This document shows positions 1-33,521 of a DNA stretch of 64,000 bases, piece after piece. The stretch comes from Glandiceps talaboti (lineage: Eukaryota; Hemichordata; Enteropneusta; Spengelidae): the NCBI RefSeq assembly GCF_964340395.1, contig NC_135550.1, positions 11,756,408-11,820,407 of the forward strand, in the 5' to 3' direction. The notes beneath the pieces were generated by a model. That model saw only the letters and a list, made by a program, of their open reading frames with translations. It made no database searches and was not told the DNA's origin. Numbering within the stretch: the stretch's first letter is position 1; each line of letters opens with the position of its first letter. The position numbers were made by a program, and so were the translations under genes.

Positions 1-294
1 TAGTTGAGATATTGCAGAAAAATAGTAGACGACAAATCCAATTTGGGAGATTCTGCATTTGAATGTTTTGGCCACAAATTTTACTTCAACATTTTCTTGA
101 TTAATTGTAGGAATCTAATTTCCAAATAAGTCATCAAAAGTAACATTCCCATATAGTAATACCACAGTCAACATATTTTTACTATCTATTTCCTTAAGGC
201 ATTCATACAGTCCCTCTGCCATTGATAAACACTACTGAACCCAATCATCAATCAGATTGTACTGAACCTTAAGAATGTTCTACAAACAGCTTAC
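1..294 (-). other. XDH intron after exon 21
   Basis: This is the start of the intron following XDH exon 21. I read both strands for the next expected segment, the one after the AAYK motif, and found no match, so the next exon lies outside the window. No other feature seen. Confidence 0.7.
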
Positions 295-20213
<19,919 letters not shown>

Positions 20214-20291
20214 GATGTCAGAACACAAAATCAACTCCCCCAAGTATAACTCCTACCACAGTAGCAGCCTGTAGTTCGCTGTGTTCCAGAG

Positions 20292-20303
20292 ATATATAAT
20301 ACT
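20292..20303 (-). promoter_or_regulatory. Candidate TATA box for XDH
   Basis: On the minus strand, AGTATTATATATCTC lies about 80 bp upstream of the first XDH ATG, with room for a short 5' UTR starting near 20265-20270. No transcript data. The only TATA-like element in the immediate upstream region. Confidence 0.35.
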
Positions 20304-22400
20304 AGTAAATGACCTTTGTGTGACATGCTGGCACACACAAAAAAATCTTTTGACATCCATGGCAGGCGCGTCACACCACACTGAGCTTTATGCACACTCC
20401 AACGAACTCGGAAACATTACACCCTCTACGAACTGTTGTAATACTTGTATGTGAAACAGCAATATCATGAGTGTGTGGCGGAATTGGATACGAAATAATT
20501 GAATTGGATGAACATAATATATATTTTTTACGGTGGCTTGTTAGTGCCATTGGGTAATTTTGAATTTCCGACGTTTCCACCTGTGCATTTTTCAGTTGAT
20601 TACTCAGGTGCAGCAAACGAAGCTGTTCATGCAAAAACCTGTTCGTACACAGTTAATTTTTCAGTGGGCGGGCAATTTCCAAGCTTTGCCAGAGGGAGGG
20701 GAAAATGGCCCGGTATTTGGCAGCGGGCAAAATATATTTGAGCTGTAAGATATAGGGAAAGGGGAAGGCATTATGCAAAGCGGGCAATTTAGATATTTTT
20801 CAGGAAGTTTAGTGAACAAATTTTACTATTTTTTTTTTTACAATATTCACAAGATGTAAATTAATTGTATAATACAATAATTAATTTTCATCGAAACTGA
20901 CAAGGCAGTGCATTGAGATTGCAACACAATCTAATATGTCCACTGACAACTGTCAATACGTATATATTAGAATTATATATTGTTGTGAGTCAAATAGCGC
21001 CCTGAGTAAATTTAAAATTATATATAGGACTTCAATGAATAGTGGACAGAGGCCATATATTAGGTTGAGGGTAGCAGATAGAGGGGAAACCTTGGCGAAA
21101 ATTGCAGGCAGTTGGCAGGCAAATCTGGCGGGAGGACAGGTCGTGTAATATCGCAGTGGGACAGTAGACACGAACATCTTTCCCTTTCCCCTCCAATGTT
21201 GAATCAAACGTAAAATTATGTGTAAAAAGTGTTTATTAGCTATGTTTTAACTTTCTGTAGTAATTTCAGAAAAATAACTCATTCGCTGCACCTGATTGTT
21301 AAAGTCCAAAACTGAAAATGTGGAAAATACAAAAATAAAGAAACCAAGTGAAAATGTCGGAAATTCAAAATCACCCAATAGGGGATGGCACTAACAAACC
21401 ACCGTATGTTTATCCTTTTATGTTATTATTTCATTTGAAACTGTCGATATGTGTTATTTACCAACTGGTTGCAATTGGTCTCGGATATGTTGCTGGACAT
21501 GTAGGGAAGGGCTGCCATATATACAAAAATGAATAATTTGTGGAAAAATGTGATCTTTGACTAGTTATGTTATGTTATGTTATGTTATGTTATGTTATGT
21601 TATGTTATGTTATGTTATGTTATGTCATGTTATGTTATGTTATGTTATGTTATGTTAAGTGGCATGTTACATTATGTTATGTGGCATGGTATCTTATGCT
21701 GCATGTTATGTATGTGGCATGGTGTGTTATGATATGAGTCATGTTATGTTATGTTATGTTATGTTATGTTATGTTATGTTATGTTATGTTATGTTATTTA
21801 GCATGGTTTGTTATGAGGCATGGCACGTTATTTATGTTATGTGGCATGGTATGTTATGTTATTTGTTTATTAAAGTGTCATATGTGGACTTATCAAAATA
21901 TAAATAAATTGAAAGAGCTAACAGTTCTTAGCACAATTTACAAAGAAAGAGGTACAACGCCCTCTGGTGTGTAAGACACAAAGTATACCAAATACAATAA
22001 AAATAACTAAACAATGGTCTTATTTTAGACAAATTGTGTTGGGCTTATCGCCCCTTTCCAAACCCAAGCATTGTCAAAATCCCGCACAAGATGACTCTGT
22101 AGGCCGGCTAGGCTAAATATGGTCTGAGCTAATACGAATGCCCTGCCCACGTGCACATATTAGTACAAACGGGAAGAAACATCTTTCATGAATGAGTATA
22201 GACCTAGAAATATTGAAAATTATGGACTTGCTCGGGTAAATCGATGGGATCGAGATTCTTCAGATTTAGTTATTACATGATGAACATCTAGGCGTCGAGT
22301 GGTATTAATTTACCATCATATTAGACTTACTAATTTACTACTGGGAACCAAAATATTTTAAAAATTGCGAAAATATGTGCCAGTTTATAGTTTGTATTCT
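20304..22400. other. XDH-side intergenic DNA with a TATGT satellite
   Basis: No coding exon recognised on either strand. Open frames here are short and without family features. The main content is the TATGT pentanucleotide repeat, listed separately. Confidence 0.6.
21563..21800. repeat. (TATGT)n pentanucleotide repeat
   Basis: Near-pure TATGT units at 21563-21655 and 21739-21795, separated by a degenerate stretch with GTGGCATG variants. It generates the Tyr/Val/Met/Leu/Cys-rich spurious frames in this region. Confidence 0.97.
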
Positions 22401-22517
22401 CTTTAAACTTACTATAGGTAAAATATTCTTTTCACACCAGCAACGGTTTCGAATTCAAAGATCGGTGTTGTTGATGCTGCTTGTCACTTTCCATACTTCT
22501 GTAATGAAACCTGCGCC

Positions 22518-22568
22518 ATGGCCTCGTGCGATAAAATAAAAGAAAGTGAAAGTGCTGCAAAGGATACG
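22518..22568 (+). CDS. Candidate orphan first coding exon
   Basis: The ATG has a strong start context (GCGCCATGG) and opens 17 codons (MASCDKIKESESAAKDT) up to a good donor, ACG|GTAAGG. I found no following exon in the phase expected on the plus strand, and the sequence resembles no family I know. It may be chance, a pseudoexon, or the start of a transcript whose other exons I cannot recognise. The frame stays open upstream to a TAA near 22412. Confidence 0.15.
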
Positions 22569-23040
22569 GTAAGGGGATTGACCATAAAGTACCACGCTCT
22601 ATAGTACCACCATGCATGTGATGATAGCTAACCGGGCTACTTGGCTATGCTTATGTCATCCGAGTCTGCGCTGTAACTGCTTTAGGCAGTCGTCTACCCC
22701 TTTAAATATATTAATACCCTCTAAAGACTAACTTCCTGGAAGGGGGGGGGGTCTATGTACTTTTGTGTATGACCATGCACCATGGTCATCATTCCAACCT
22801 TTTTTGTAAAATTTGGTTATTTAACCTTCATATATCTATATAAGCTTATATTTGGAAGGTTATTAAATAAGGAATACAAAACGAGTGCAACATTGTATAT
22901 AAAATGTTGCAATTGTGCTACATTAGCATAAATTTACATAACAAAATAATTAATATTCGTGAGTAACTTAACGATAAAGTCAAAGTACATCATAATAAAT
23001 AAGTAGTACATACAGTCAGCGGAGCTATAGGTGTAGATTG

Positions 23041-23230
23041 ATGTCTGACCTTTGACCGTCCGCCGTCCGTCCGTCAACTTTTTGTATTTCAATCTTCTTC
23101 TCCAAAACTAATGGGCCTGAAATTTAGTGTGAAGGTGTCTTGAAATACCCAGATCTGATTTTGTTCAAGAGAATTTGGCCGGGTCATTAATGTGCAAATT
23201 AGGTCTAAAATAGGACTTTTGGGTAAAAAT
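23041..23230 (-). repeat. Reversed member of the AAATTTCAG repeat family
   Basis: On the minus strand the order CCTAATTTGCACATTAATGA, ACTAAATTTCAGGCCCATTA, GTTTTGGAGAAGAAGATTGA, then a CGGACGGACGG run matches the module order of the 13861-14999 array. A single dispersed copy outside the array. Confidence 0.5.
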
Positions 23231-23790
23231 ACTTTTTAAAATACTTCTTCTATTTTGATAGATTTGTCTCCTGGTATAGATAAAGTGCTTTGCTAGCGAA
23301 AGGAGGTAGTTGGCGATGATGTGGGTGTATTTGTCTGTCTTGTCCAGGTATGTGTAAACAGGTAAACTGGCAAGTGTTGGGTCATTTATGGGGGCTGTCA
23401 CTGTGTTTGGTTTATCTTTAGTTGGGTTGATTTTGCAGTTAAAATCACCAATTAATACGTTCATTGTGTGTGGATTCATGTGTCTGTTTAAGTCATCAAC
23501 AAATGGAGCGTTCGTGAGGAATGTTGGGGGCACAGATAGCGATTAAGTTTACATGGCATGGCGTGTCATGACCTCAAAGTGAATTGTTAGTGTTCTACCA
23601 TTTACATTGTGTTCACTGTTAATAATATTAAGACCAGCCTTTTTGTTGATCAGGCAGGCTACACCTCTGCGTGTCTATGTGTTTGTACAGTTGCTGTGAA
23701 AAAGTGTTTGTGCCTTGGAATGTTGGAGAGTGTACCACTTTTAATTTTCACTTTATATATAAATCCCGAACTTTCACCATTGTTCTGTCA
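23165..23790 (-). pseudogene. LINE endonuclease-domain fragment, broken
   Basis: Minus-strand frames give GVACLINKKAG (about 23650), a segment with HFEVMTRHAM, then ICAPN and VLIGDFNC (about 23440). These are in the order expected for the apurinic-type endonuclease domain of a non-LTR retrotransposon; GDFN is its characteristic motif. The pieces lie in different frames, so at least one frameshift is present, and no reverse transcriptase follows downstream. The upstream end stops at the first base of the 5S-like sequence at 23791. Confidence 0.65.
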
Positions 23791-23915
23791 GCCTACGGCC
23801 ATACTAGTACGTAGAAAACACCGGTTCTCGTCTGATCATTGAAGTTAAGCTCCGCGTCGGGCATGGTTAGTACTTGGATGGGAGACCGCCTTGGAATACC
23901 ACGTTCTGTAGGCAT
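23791..23915 (+). rRNA. 5S rRNA-like sequence, possibly a pseudogene
   Basis: It begins GCCTACGGCCATAC and ends TGTAGGCAT; these ends can pair as helix I. The internal promoter region is well kept: GAAGTTAAGC (A box), then GGTTAGTACTTGGATGGGAG and ACCGCC (C box). CCGGTTCTCGTCTGATC is also typical. A T-run follows at 23921-23928, as expected of a pol III terminator. It is about 125 bases, roughly 5 longer than usual, with the extra bases in the helix II and III region (near 23805-23815 and 23850-23860), which weakens pairing there. A lone, slightly altered copy is more likely a 5S pseudogene, dispersed 5S gene or 5S-derived SINE head than a member of the main cluster. Confidence 0.75.
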
Positions 23916-25199
23916 TTACCTTTTTTTTCAGAGTGTCACTGTCAAAGCACAGACAAGTAAGAAGAGTGGTCAAAGTGACCTTGAAACTGGGAAGTACCAC
24001 CCATGACTTAGTCCGTTTGTTTTCGTTCACAAATATTAACATTGTACTATTCATATACTGTTCAGTACATTTCAGTCATAGACGGCGATGAAGAAATTCT
24101 CCTTCATGTAATTATCATAATTTATAAACTGCACTAGCTGCAACTGGAACATGTTTTAAAAATGCTTTGTTAGGTGCAATAACTTGCTCTAAATACCTTA
24201 CACCGAGAACAGTATTGCTGTGGATAAACACATTTTTGGAGCTGTATTCGCGATAAATCAAATAACTCGATTTTCGGGTCCGCAACCAAACAGCGCCCCC
24301 AACGCCCGATGGATATTATCATTTTCTTTTCTTTCTTTTTTATTTAAAAGACAGTCCCAATGAAAAAGGTAGTACGTTGACAATTTGGGTTACACAAAAA
24401 TGTTAAAGTAGGGAAAATACATATACCAAAGATATAAATTGTTACAAAAAGGTTCAATAGCGAAAGTACGTATTCAAAAGATATAAATTATCTGGAAATA
24501 TATATATATATGTGTGTGTGTGTAGGTGTTTATTTATTTTTCTTTATTACAGTCTTACATATACATTATGCTGTGTTTGTGTAAATAAATTACAAATGTA
24601 ATCGTCGAGTGTGTGTGCGTGTTCTGTCTGTTATGCGTCGTCCGAGGTCAGTTCGTCTTCTGTCAATTTGCGGACCATTTCGGCCAAAGATCATATTACA
24701 TGTAAACAGAAATAGATCGTCATTATGTTGATGTCGATGTTCAAAGCTTATTTTCCTAGCCTTTGTTTGTGGTAGTTAAACACTGCCTTCTGTGATACAA
24801 TGTATGTTGCCTACCTAGGATCTAAACCGTCTTTACGTCTTTAAGATAAGAACATGTGCAGAAAATTAGTTATCTCATGATTTTCTGATTTTCTGAAAGC
24901 TGATATTAAATCTGGGGCTCAATATGAGACTGGTTTCATATTGTCCTCCAATGTGAATCTGATTCTGAATCTAAGACCAGATCTATACCCGTTCTTCTTC
25001 CGTGTATTCAAAATGTTTTTCCACTGTCTTTTCTCCACGACCGGTGTCGTGTGGTCGTGGCCCAGTGAAGAAGAGGTAGTAACTATTATGTTTTGTGCCA
25101 AGATCAATTCAACTCATTAATCACATGTAATCGCTACTAAATGTATTTATTGGTATGTCGTAACCTTTACTTTTCATGAATTTCTTATTTGAGTAAATG

Positions 25200-25421
<222 letters not shown>

Positions 25422-25546
25422 ATCTGTCATGCAATGTATCGTATTTTAATACTGCAAGACAAAAACCTTAAATATCCAAATACCAGAATGGTCGACAATG
25501 TATATCTATTGTACAAATTGGAAAGATCTCATATCACATATGCATA

Positions 25547-27555
25547 TTTATTTATTTATTTATTTATATATTTATTACATCCCTTTTGTATCAGGGGCTC
25601 ACTAAGAGTGTTAGGAGCAGCACTAACAAAAATTAAAATACATACACTACTAAAAAGATGATTAAAAAAGAAACATATACAGGAACAAACAGCAAAATAA
25701 ACCAAAGTGAGGTAAGAATATTGATAAATTGAAAATAAAAATAAAAATAACAATGTATGCTTCAAATGTTAGTTGTCAGAAAATCTAATGGCTAAACTAC
25801 ACTATATTAGTTTTAACAAAATCTTTTCTATTTTCATTTGCTTCAATAAGGTATTGTTTGACAAGTTTATCTATTTGTTTACATATAGACTCATTGTAGT
25901 GTTTCGTATTATCTCCTACAAATAAACAAAGTAGTTCATTCCCTTGTTTAAAATCTTGTTATAAGTTCAGCTCCTTATTGTTGAGTAATAGTTCTTCTGT
26001 TCCTTTCATTAAGATCTGCCGATGTGTAGAATGGCTTTCACATGTAAAAAGAAAGTGTTCAAGTGTCTCATCAGCTTTTCCACAACAGGGACATGTACAA
26101 TCATCATTATAATTTTCCCATTTTCTCTTTTCATATGCAAGACCGCGAGAATTTGATCTCGCCTTAAATTTCAATTGTGACCCTTTAAAATTAGTGAAAG
26201 ATTTAAGATACTCTTCTGGTTCTAAAGTTGTTTTAAATTTACGGAAATGTGCAAGACTAGTTTTTTTGTCATGTTTTCTTTCCATTTGAGCTCATCATTT
26301 TTAAATGTGGTATGTTTGATTTTATTCTCTGAAAGAGTTTGAATTTGGTCTTTATCAATATTAAGGTCTATTAATAAATTATTTACAGTTTTTGGCCAAT
26401 TCCAGGACAGTTTTGTCATATTTCTTTCAGATTCTTCACTAATGGAATTGAGATGGTTAAAGACACATTTAGTCCATCGTGATTCATCTAAATTACAAAG
26501 TCTTTTAAAGTATTTTAATCTTAACAAATTAAATCTACTTGACATTGTGTTCCAGTCAAGGTCACCCAGAACTGCTTCATTTGCAGTATATCTACATGCT
26601 TTTAATATGAATTTTCCCACTGTTCGTTGCATTTTTAAAAAAACCAGTCCATATCAGTTTGACTAAATATGAGTAAATCACCTGCATATTCAAGTGCAGG
26701 GCACAGTATGTGGTTCCATAAAGACAGACCAAAATCAACCCTATTGATGTTACTATGGCTACCAAGAATAGATTTCATGATGGGGAATATTAAAGTTGTC
26801 AAATTTCTTTGACACTTTCAAAAAATGAGTATGATCTGAAAGGTTGCGAGTGATCCAGTACCCTAGATACTTGTATTCATGTGCCTCTTTTATATTTAAA
26901 TTACCAATTAACCAGTTCTTTTGTTTGTCTACTTTCTTATTGATTACCAGAACATTTGATTTCTTCTCATTAATATTTATTTTCCAAAGTTTACAATATT
27001 TATTTGTGACATCTAGCATGTCTTGCAGTTTGTTTTCATTTGGTGCTGCAAGGGCTACATCATCAGCAAAAAACAAGCCATTCATGATTTCACCATGGCA
27101 TTTAGATTAACCCCTAGGTGTGATTCATTTAGCATTTTTAAAATTCATTGATATATACAGAAAAAAGTATTGGCGCTAGAACATATCCCTGTCTGAGACC
27201 CTCATTTTGGTTAAAATTGTCTGTTTCAATATCACCGAAGGAAACATTACTTTCAATGTGATCATGTGTGTTTTACCACACGCCATAATTTACCTTTTAT
27301 ACCATTGTTCCATAATGCGTACCACAGTCCTTCTCTCCAAACACTGTCATTTGCTTTTTTGAAATCTAGAAATGCCAAATATGTATGTTTTTTGTTGTAT
27401 TTACGAATTGGTGCTAATCCCTTTAAAACAAATATTTGATCAATCGTTCGTCTATCTTTCCTAAACCCTCCTTGTATTTCATCTAGTGTGTTCCTTGATT
27501 CAATTAAACTTGTTATTTCTTGTTCAATAATTTTATTGCATATCACAGCTCGTTC
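25547..27555 (-). mobile_element. 5'-truncated, decayed LINE (reverse transcriptase)
   Basis: Minus-strand fragments in order give RT motifs IQGGFRKDRRTIDQIF and YLAFLDFKKANDSVWR (27300-27480), the catalytic FFADDVALAA (about 27065), KYLGYWITR (about 26870), a long C-terminal region and a zinc-knuckle-like CPCCGKADETLEHFLFTC (about 26070). The reading frame shifts between pieces and a TAA interrupts near 25960, so the element is dead. It is truncated at the 5' side just before an MERAVICNKI segment. An (AAAT)n-like tail near 25547-25570 marks the 3' end. The endonuclease fragment at 23165 cannot belong to it: on this strand endonuclease should lie at higher coordinates than RT. Confidence 0.88.
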
Positions 27556-27617
27556 CATGATCCATTGTAGAAAGTACGCAATCACGACGCGACACACAGT
27601 ACGAGGACGAACATAAT

Positions 27618-28102
<485 letters not shown>

Positions 28103-29937
28103 GTAAGTTATCTATGGTTATCTTGATAACTGATGCCTGTGAACCGTATCGCAATTTTAATCATTCATGATGATCGATAATGTGCATGGTGTTCAATCAG
28201 AGAGATAGAGTGGTGTATTGCGTGCAATATGAGATAAAGTGGTCGGAGTTCTAAACGTACCAAGCATTGACCTACATCTTTTTAACCATAGCTCGCTCTA
28301 TCGTAGGACTCAAAAGTGCGTTGAAAATCCTGGAATGTTAATTAATAAATGATTCACAGAACATTTGCTCAGAAACTTCCTGAAAATGTTAAATTATCGT
28401 CTCTAAATTGTAAAAAATTCCCAAATGGCTTTCGGGTAATTACAGTGTACTGGACAATTGACCGATTATGACAGTTCATATTTTTATGAGGCGACAAGTC
28501 AGAGGATTCAAACATATGTAACTTACATGTTAAAAATTGCTCCAGGAAAATTTAATAAAAGTTGAAGGCCAAATAGCTCTCTGAAAATCGATCCCAAATT
28601 TTTTTAAACGTTTAAAGTGGCAGTTGGGCTTTTGATGCCCAATGACTTGTTTGCTTCAGGATTAGTCCTCAGTGATTTCAGATGGAGTACAAGACTCGAT
28701 TCTGACAGAGGAAAGGAAACAAAGGACAGTGTCAGTGAGAATGAGTTGCATAACTAAAATGCAGGTGATGTTATCGCAAAGGCTTACTTTACAGAACGCT
28801 TTAATATAAATGTGATGGAAATTCTGCATCAATAAAGGGTTTTTATATATCATAGAATAACCATACCACATACCTCACAAACAACACATATTGTTATGAA
28901 ACACCATGTTACTATGTTCAGACTATAAATGTGAGTTTCACTCTGAGGCAGCACAAAGTAGTAAAACTATTAAGTGGGATTTGGGACTCCATTCACACTG
29001 AATTTTTGTACCTGACACAGATCACATACCCAAAATCATCCAATATCAGCATAGCCTTCATTTGTTCCAATCATTTAGCAGCAACCCTGAACTTTAACCC
29101 TGGAACCCTCTTTCTCTAGGAAACTAAATACACTTATGTAATCCATTCCAATGGGATTTTTTGTCAAACACTAAAAATAAGTCGACTCTAAACATCCGAT
29201 AATACCTGACCTAAATTTAACTGAATCAGAGTTGACATTAACTATTCATATTATAATTATTATTATTATCACTTTATTTCAGATTATAGAAAATAATCCA
29301 TAGCAAAACAAACAACAGACATATTTTTTTTTTTTATGTTAGGTAAGAATAGGGTCATCTCAGAGTCGACTCAACTGGCTAAGTGAGAACCTCCTTAAGA
29401 GATAGAAGCAGAATATTTTTCAAATTGTAAATACCAGATTGACTTTGTTGCAGTTGAGTTACTAGTATTAGGTGAAATAAGTCATATGTTGATGGGTATT
29501 ACATGACAAATAACTTGTTTTGTTGCTAAAAGTTCAGTGAACTGGCCATACCAATGAACGCACCAGGGTATAGTATTCTGTTTTAGATATGTATTTCTTG
29601 TGGGGTGCGTAGTATATCATCATCTGGGATTATATTTAACCCATCAAGTGATGTAAATATTTCACTTTTGTTTACACTACAGATATAGTCCTACATTAAT
29701 ACAAGAATGTGGGAGATGGTGGTGTACACAATCAGAATATTTGAATGTACAACATGTATATACATGTTGTATATAAAAGTTTGTGCATGATGTAACAAAG
29801 CAGTTAAATGAAAGAATGTAAATTGTATTTCTAGTGAAGAATTGTTGAAAGTGATTTCCTGGGTCATAAAAAGAAATACAGTTAAGATGAAATCATCCCC
29901 ATCCAAAGATGAGAAGGTTTAGGCTTCCCGTAGTCTG
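28103..29937 (+). other. Probable INAFM 3' UTR or downstream region
   Basis: The stop codon TAA (28100-28102) is followed by GTAAGT, a perfect donor, so the 3' UTR may be spliced. Without splicing, AATAAA hexamers near 28553 and 28831 could end the transcript. No further coding exon seen. A perfect 24-bp palindrome centred at 29759/29760 is the only other structure. Confidence 0.4.
29748..29771. repeat. Perfect 24-bp palindrome
   Basis: TACAACATGTAT is followed immediately by its own reverse complement, so the whole is self-complementary with no loop. Made of simple alternating sequence; may be chance or a remnant of a terminal inverted repeat. Confidence 0.8.
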
Positions 29938-30045
29938 TAAGGTATTCAGTGATGGGGTGCCCTCACACATAGGTCAGCCCCTCCCAGAGAGAGGAGGCCA
30001 ATGAGGGCAGAACGACATCATATATCTTAGTCTAGGCTCTTTTGA
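29938..30045. repeat. Dispersed repeat family B, copy 2
   Basis: Matches 3838-3950 in order and orientation: TGCCCTCACACATAGGTCAG, GAGGGCAGAACGACAT, ATCTTAGTCTA. Unknown class. Confidence 0.55.
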
Positions 30046-31490
30046 ACTAGTGATTAGAAGATTAAATAGAAGTGTTCAAACACTGAGAGTGAGAGGTCAT
30101 TATTATAAAGATTATGAATCAAATTAATTAATTCTGGGTCTGCCTTATGTGATTAGGATTCTGAATGATTGTTGTCATGACGATAATTGCCAATTTGTTT
30201 GTACTTTTTAAAATACCAAACATTGGAAGAAAACTGTTTCATCTGTGATGGTAATGTTAGGATAGATGACCATAAGTGTGATGATCAGCTATTGAGTGTT
30301 GTGTTGTCTTGAATAAAGTGTTGTTAGTTCTGCACTGCATCCTTGACACAATTGTGGAGGGTCTATGCTCTGTCTAACTGATTGTTACAATAAGTAGTGT
30401 AAAAAGCCTGACTTCCTCATCGTGACGTCATTTTAACACCTTTTACAGCATATAAACTATTGGATTGATCGGCTGCCACCAGAACTGGTTGCAGTGTACT
30501 AAGAATAGGTACATTCAGGACAGACATTAGTGCTGGTTGATTGGGTGAACCGACATGTTGCATCTTGCTGCATGCACACTGTCATTCTTAACGAAAGCAA
30601 CCATACATTTCAAATGTGCACAGTTGAATGCAGAATGACTGAATGTATATAATTATGTCTTTGTTCATGTTTTTCTACAGATTTGATGCAAGCTATGATA
30701 CAGTCACAGAATTGTGAGTGGATATGTAAGCCATATGAGCAGCAGTATAGCAAGAAGTTTATGTTCTTTAGTTTACATATTTTTGGACTAATACACAAGA
30801 AAAGTGATCCAAGGTCATGAAGGAGCAAAGGTTGCCACTGAAATATCTGATAGCGGAGAGGTGTGTGATGTTAAAATGAAAGATTTGTTTTGTGTTATTT
30901 TTACGATGTGAAAGCTCTCTGGGATGTTGGAAAAACAACCACATGGTCTTATGCATTAAACCAAAAGAAGGCCGCCAAAGTTGAGGAATAAAGCAGAGGG
31001 TACGTTTTTATAGTACAAACCTATACTGATGACTTGTGGTTCAGAAACTGACATTTTCTCAGGAATCATTGTACAAATTACATCCATTTAAAAATTATAC
31101 TGAAGTTAAATTTTCTGTTACTTGATACATTTTGGCACTCAAATTAACTATCAATACAAAAAGTGAGTGAAATATGTACATGTATGTACAATCACAAGCT
31201 ACAGTGTCCATTTTGTAAAACACAGTACAGATATGGTTTTTGTAATGGCATGCCATTTTTTTTGGAAGGGAAAAAAAATAAATGTCAGGTCAGTTCATGT
31301 AAACCTTTTTGGAAGGATGTTTATAGTGGAAAGTCAGTTTGAACACTTTATATACAGTGTTTTTGCCACGTGGCTTGAAATCCTGGTGACTAAGGTGAAA
31401 TCGATATCTGTACCTCATACCATACTTTTGATTCCGAAATCCCACTAAATAACTTGGAGATCTCAGCTAAACAATTACCTACTTACTATC
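30046..31490. other. Intergenic DNA between INAFM and CCDC9
   Basis: AT-rich, with no recognised exon, RNA or clear repeat. An AATAAA near 30312 could belong to an extended INAFM transcript. Confidence 0.5.
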
Positions 31491-31491
31491 C

Positions 31492-31869
31492 TTAAAGTGG
31501 TCATATGGATGAGAAAAGGATGTTTATTTTTTTCATTTTTTTTGTTTATAAAAGAACTTTACCATGCCTGAGTACTAAATGTAAGACAGCATCGATAAAG
31601 TCCACATTTGTAATTCTATAAATTGCAAAAAAGCTATTAAAAGGTGTGGTAAAACGTTGGTATTGTACATACAATAACAAACATATTACACACTTTTAAA
31701 TTTGTTTGATAAATATTGAGTTACAAACAAAACCTTGGTATCTGTATATGTGGTATACTTGGTATTTCACATTATTTTTTCAAGTATAAAAATGTAATAA
31801 TAAGAGTTGTTTTATCATTAAAAAAATCCAAAATAAATACCAAAATTCTCATCCATATGTCCGCTTTAA
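31492..31869. mobile_element. Complete TTAA-flanked MITE
   Basis: It begins TTAA AGTGGTCATATGGATGAG and ends CTCATCCATATGTCCGCT TTAA, giving terminal inverted repeats of about 20 bp with a TTAA at each edge. A TTAA target duplication is typical of piggyBac-type transposases, though the terminus does not start with the usual CCC. No coding frame, so non-autonomous. Relatives: 37017-37282 (both ends), 35966-36176, 34926-35040, 13347-13500 and 11080-11236. Confidence 0.8.
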
Positions 31870-33521
31870 ACAAAAACACTGTGTATAAGTAATATTGGTC
31901 ACTTTTTATTGATACATTTGATCACAATTGAGTGTGTAAATATGCATTTGCATTGACAATCTACAAGTTAGCATTTACATGTATACAGTGAAGAACACTG
32001 TATTGAGTATACACAATCAATTGTCGTGTAATAGCCCTGTTTGCATGTCTGGTTGAGTCTGTGACTCGATTCTGACTGTTGTCAATTGACCTGTGTAGGA
32101 GCGAGAACAGTCAGTATAGAGCCACACATATAATACAGCCATATGAGTAGGACTACTATGATGATGATGATTGTTGTTGTATGAACAACTGAAGCCACGC
32201 ACCGTTGTGAACAAAAAGTCTAACCCTCAATTTTGTATGTTTATCCAAGTTTTAAAAAGTACAATTTTAACTAACGTGCATTCGGCACTATGGTTCATCA
32301 ATATTCTAACAGCAATTAATACTTACTATTTTAAGGATATAGATTTTACTATATTTTCAATAACAAAAGCCAAAGTTTGTACATGTTGCATTTTTTACAG
32401 CTATTATTACATATTTTAAAGTATGCACAAAAATATGTAATTTGCAAAAAAAATTGCCCCTACATGTTGAACATTTAAATTCCATGACAGAGTTTAACCG
32501 TATGTGTACTATGTAAGTAGTCAAGTCTAAAAAGAAGTTACGTACAATATGAAAATGTAGCTACAATGTATATTGAAAATGTAGCTATATTGACAACATT
32601 CCTGTGTACACTATAAATTAGTCTGAAAGGTCCAGCCGTTGCTCTGCTTACGTAACAATAAAATGAATTTATAAAGGAGCCTGTTTTCCAAAGAGCTTAA
32701 GGTGCAGAATCACTCGGTACTGTGAGAAAGTGCATTATATAAGGGGATAGTCTGGATGCCAACACGAGTGGAGTAGGTGTATTTCGTAACGATACCATAT
32801 AGGAACTAGAGACTAATAAGTGGAAGGAATGTCTGGATCTTTCAGGCTAACTATAAATTGACTTTTTATTTCCGTGGTAGGCTTTTTTAGAGGGACGATT
32901 TTCAGTAGTTTTTCACAGTTTTGATATGGGTCTGGCAGAAGTTGTTAAATATTGAATTATTTAACTGTAGGAAGAACACCTCCAATATACTCACTCCTAC
33001 CTCTATATGGAATATTCCTGTTTTTTGGGTGTTTTTTTTATCACAAGAGGAACATATTATTAATATAGTTTAAGTGTAGATTATTACTATAATAGTGTTT
33101 TAATGCATTTCTCGATTTGCCAAAAATTGTGATTATTTGATTGTCAAAACTCATTTGTATTGTTTTTATGTGGAGAGAGAAAGTAGCAAACTGTTTTCAA
33201 ATTGTAGTTTCAGAAAAGTAACAGAGTTTGATGGGTATCAGGAGAGGGTAAGATGAAATCTCAAATCAGTAACATCAGTGACAGCCTTCGGATTTATAAA
33301 TACCGCCACCATCTGTTACTTTTTTATGTGTGTTATTTTCATTTAATTGTGTTCTATAAATATCCAGTGATCAAAAAAAAATAATAATCACGATGTTTTG
33401 CAGGTTTTTTTTGTTCACAAAGAAATAATGCATTCTCTCATTGAAAATGGAACTATGTCCTTGACATTATTAGACACAGAATTGCATTTGCGGAAAATTT
33501 AACACCTTCTCTTCAGTGTTA

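Noticed and set aside
21659-21974. Tyr/Val/Met/Cys-rich frames
   Set aside because: Encoded by the TATGT pentanucleotide repeat.
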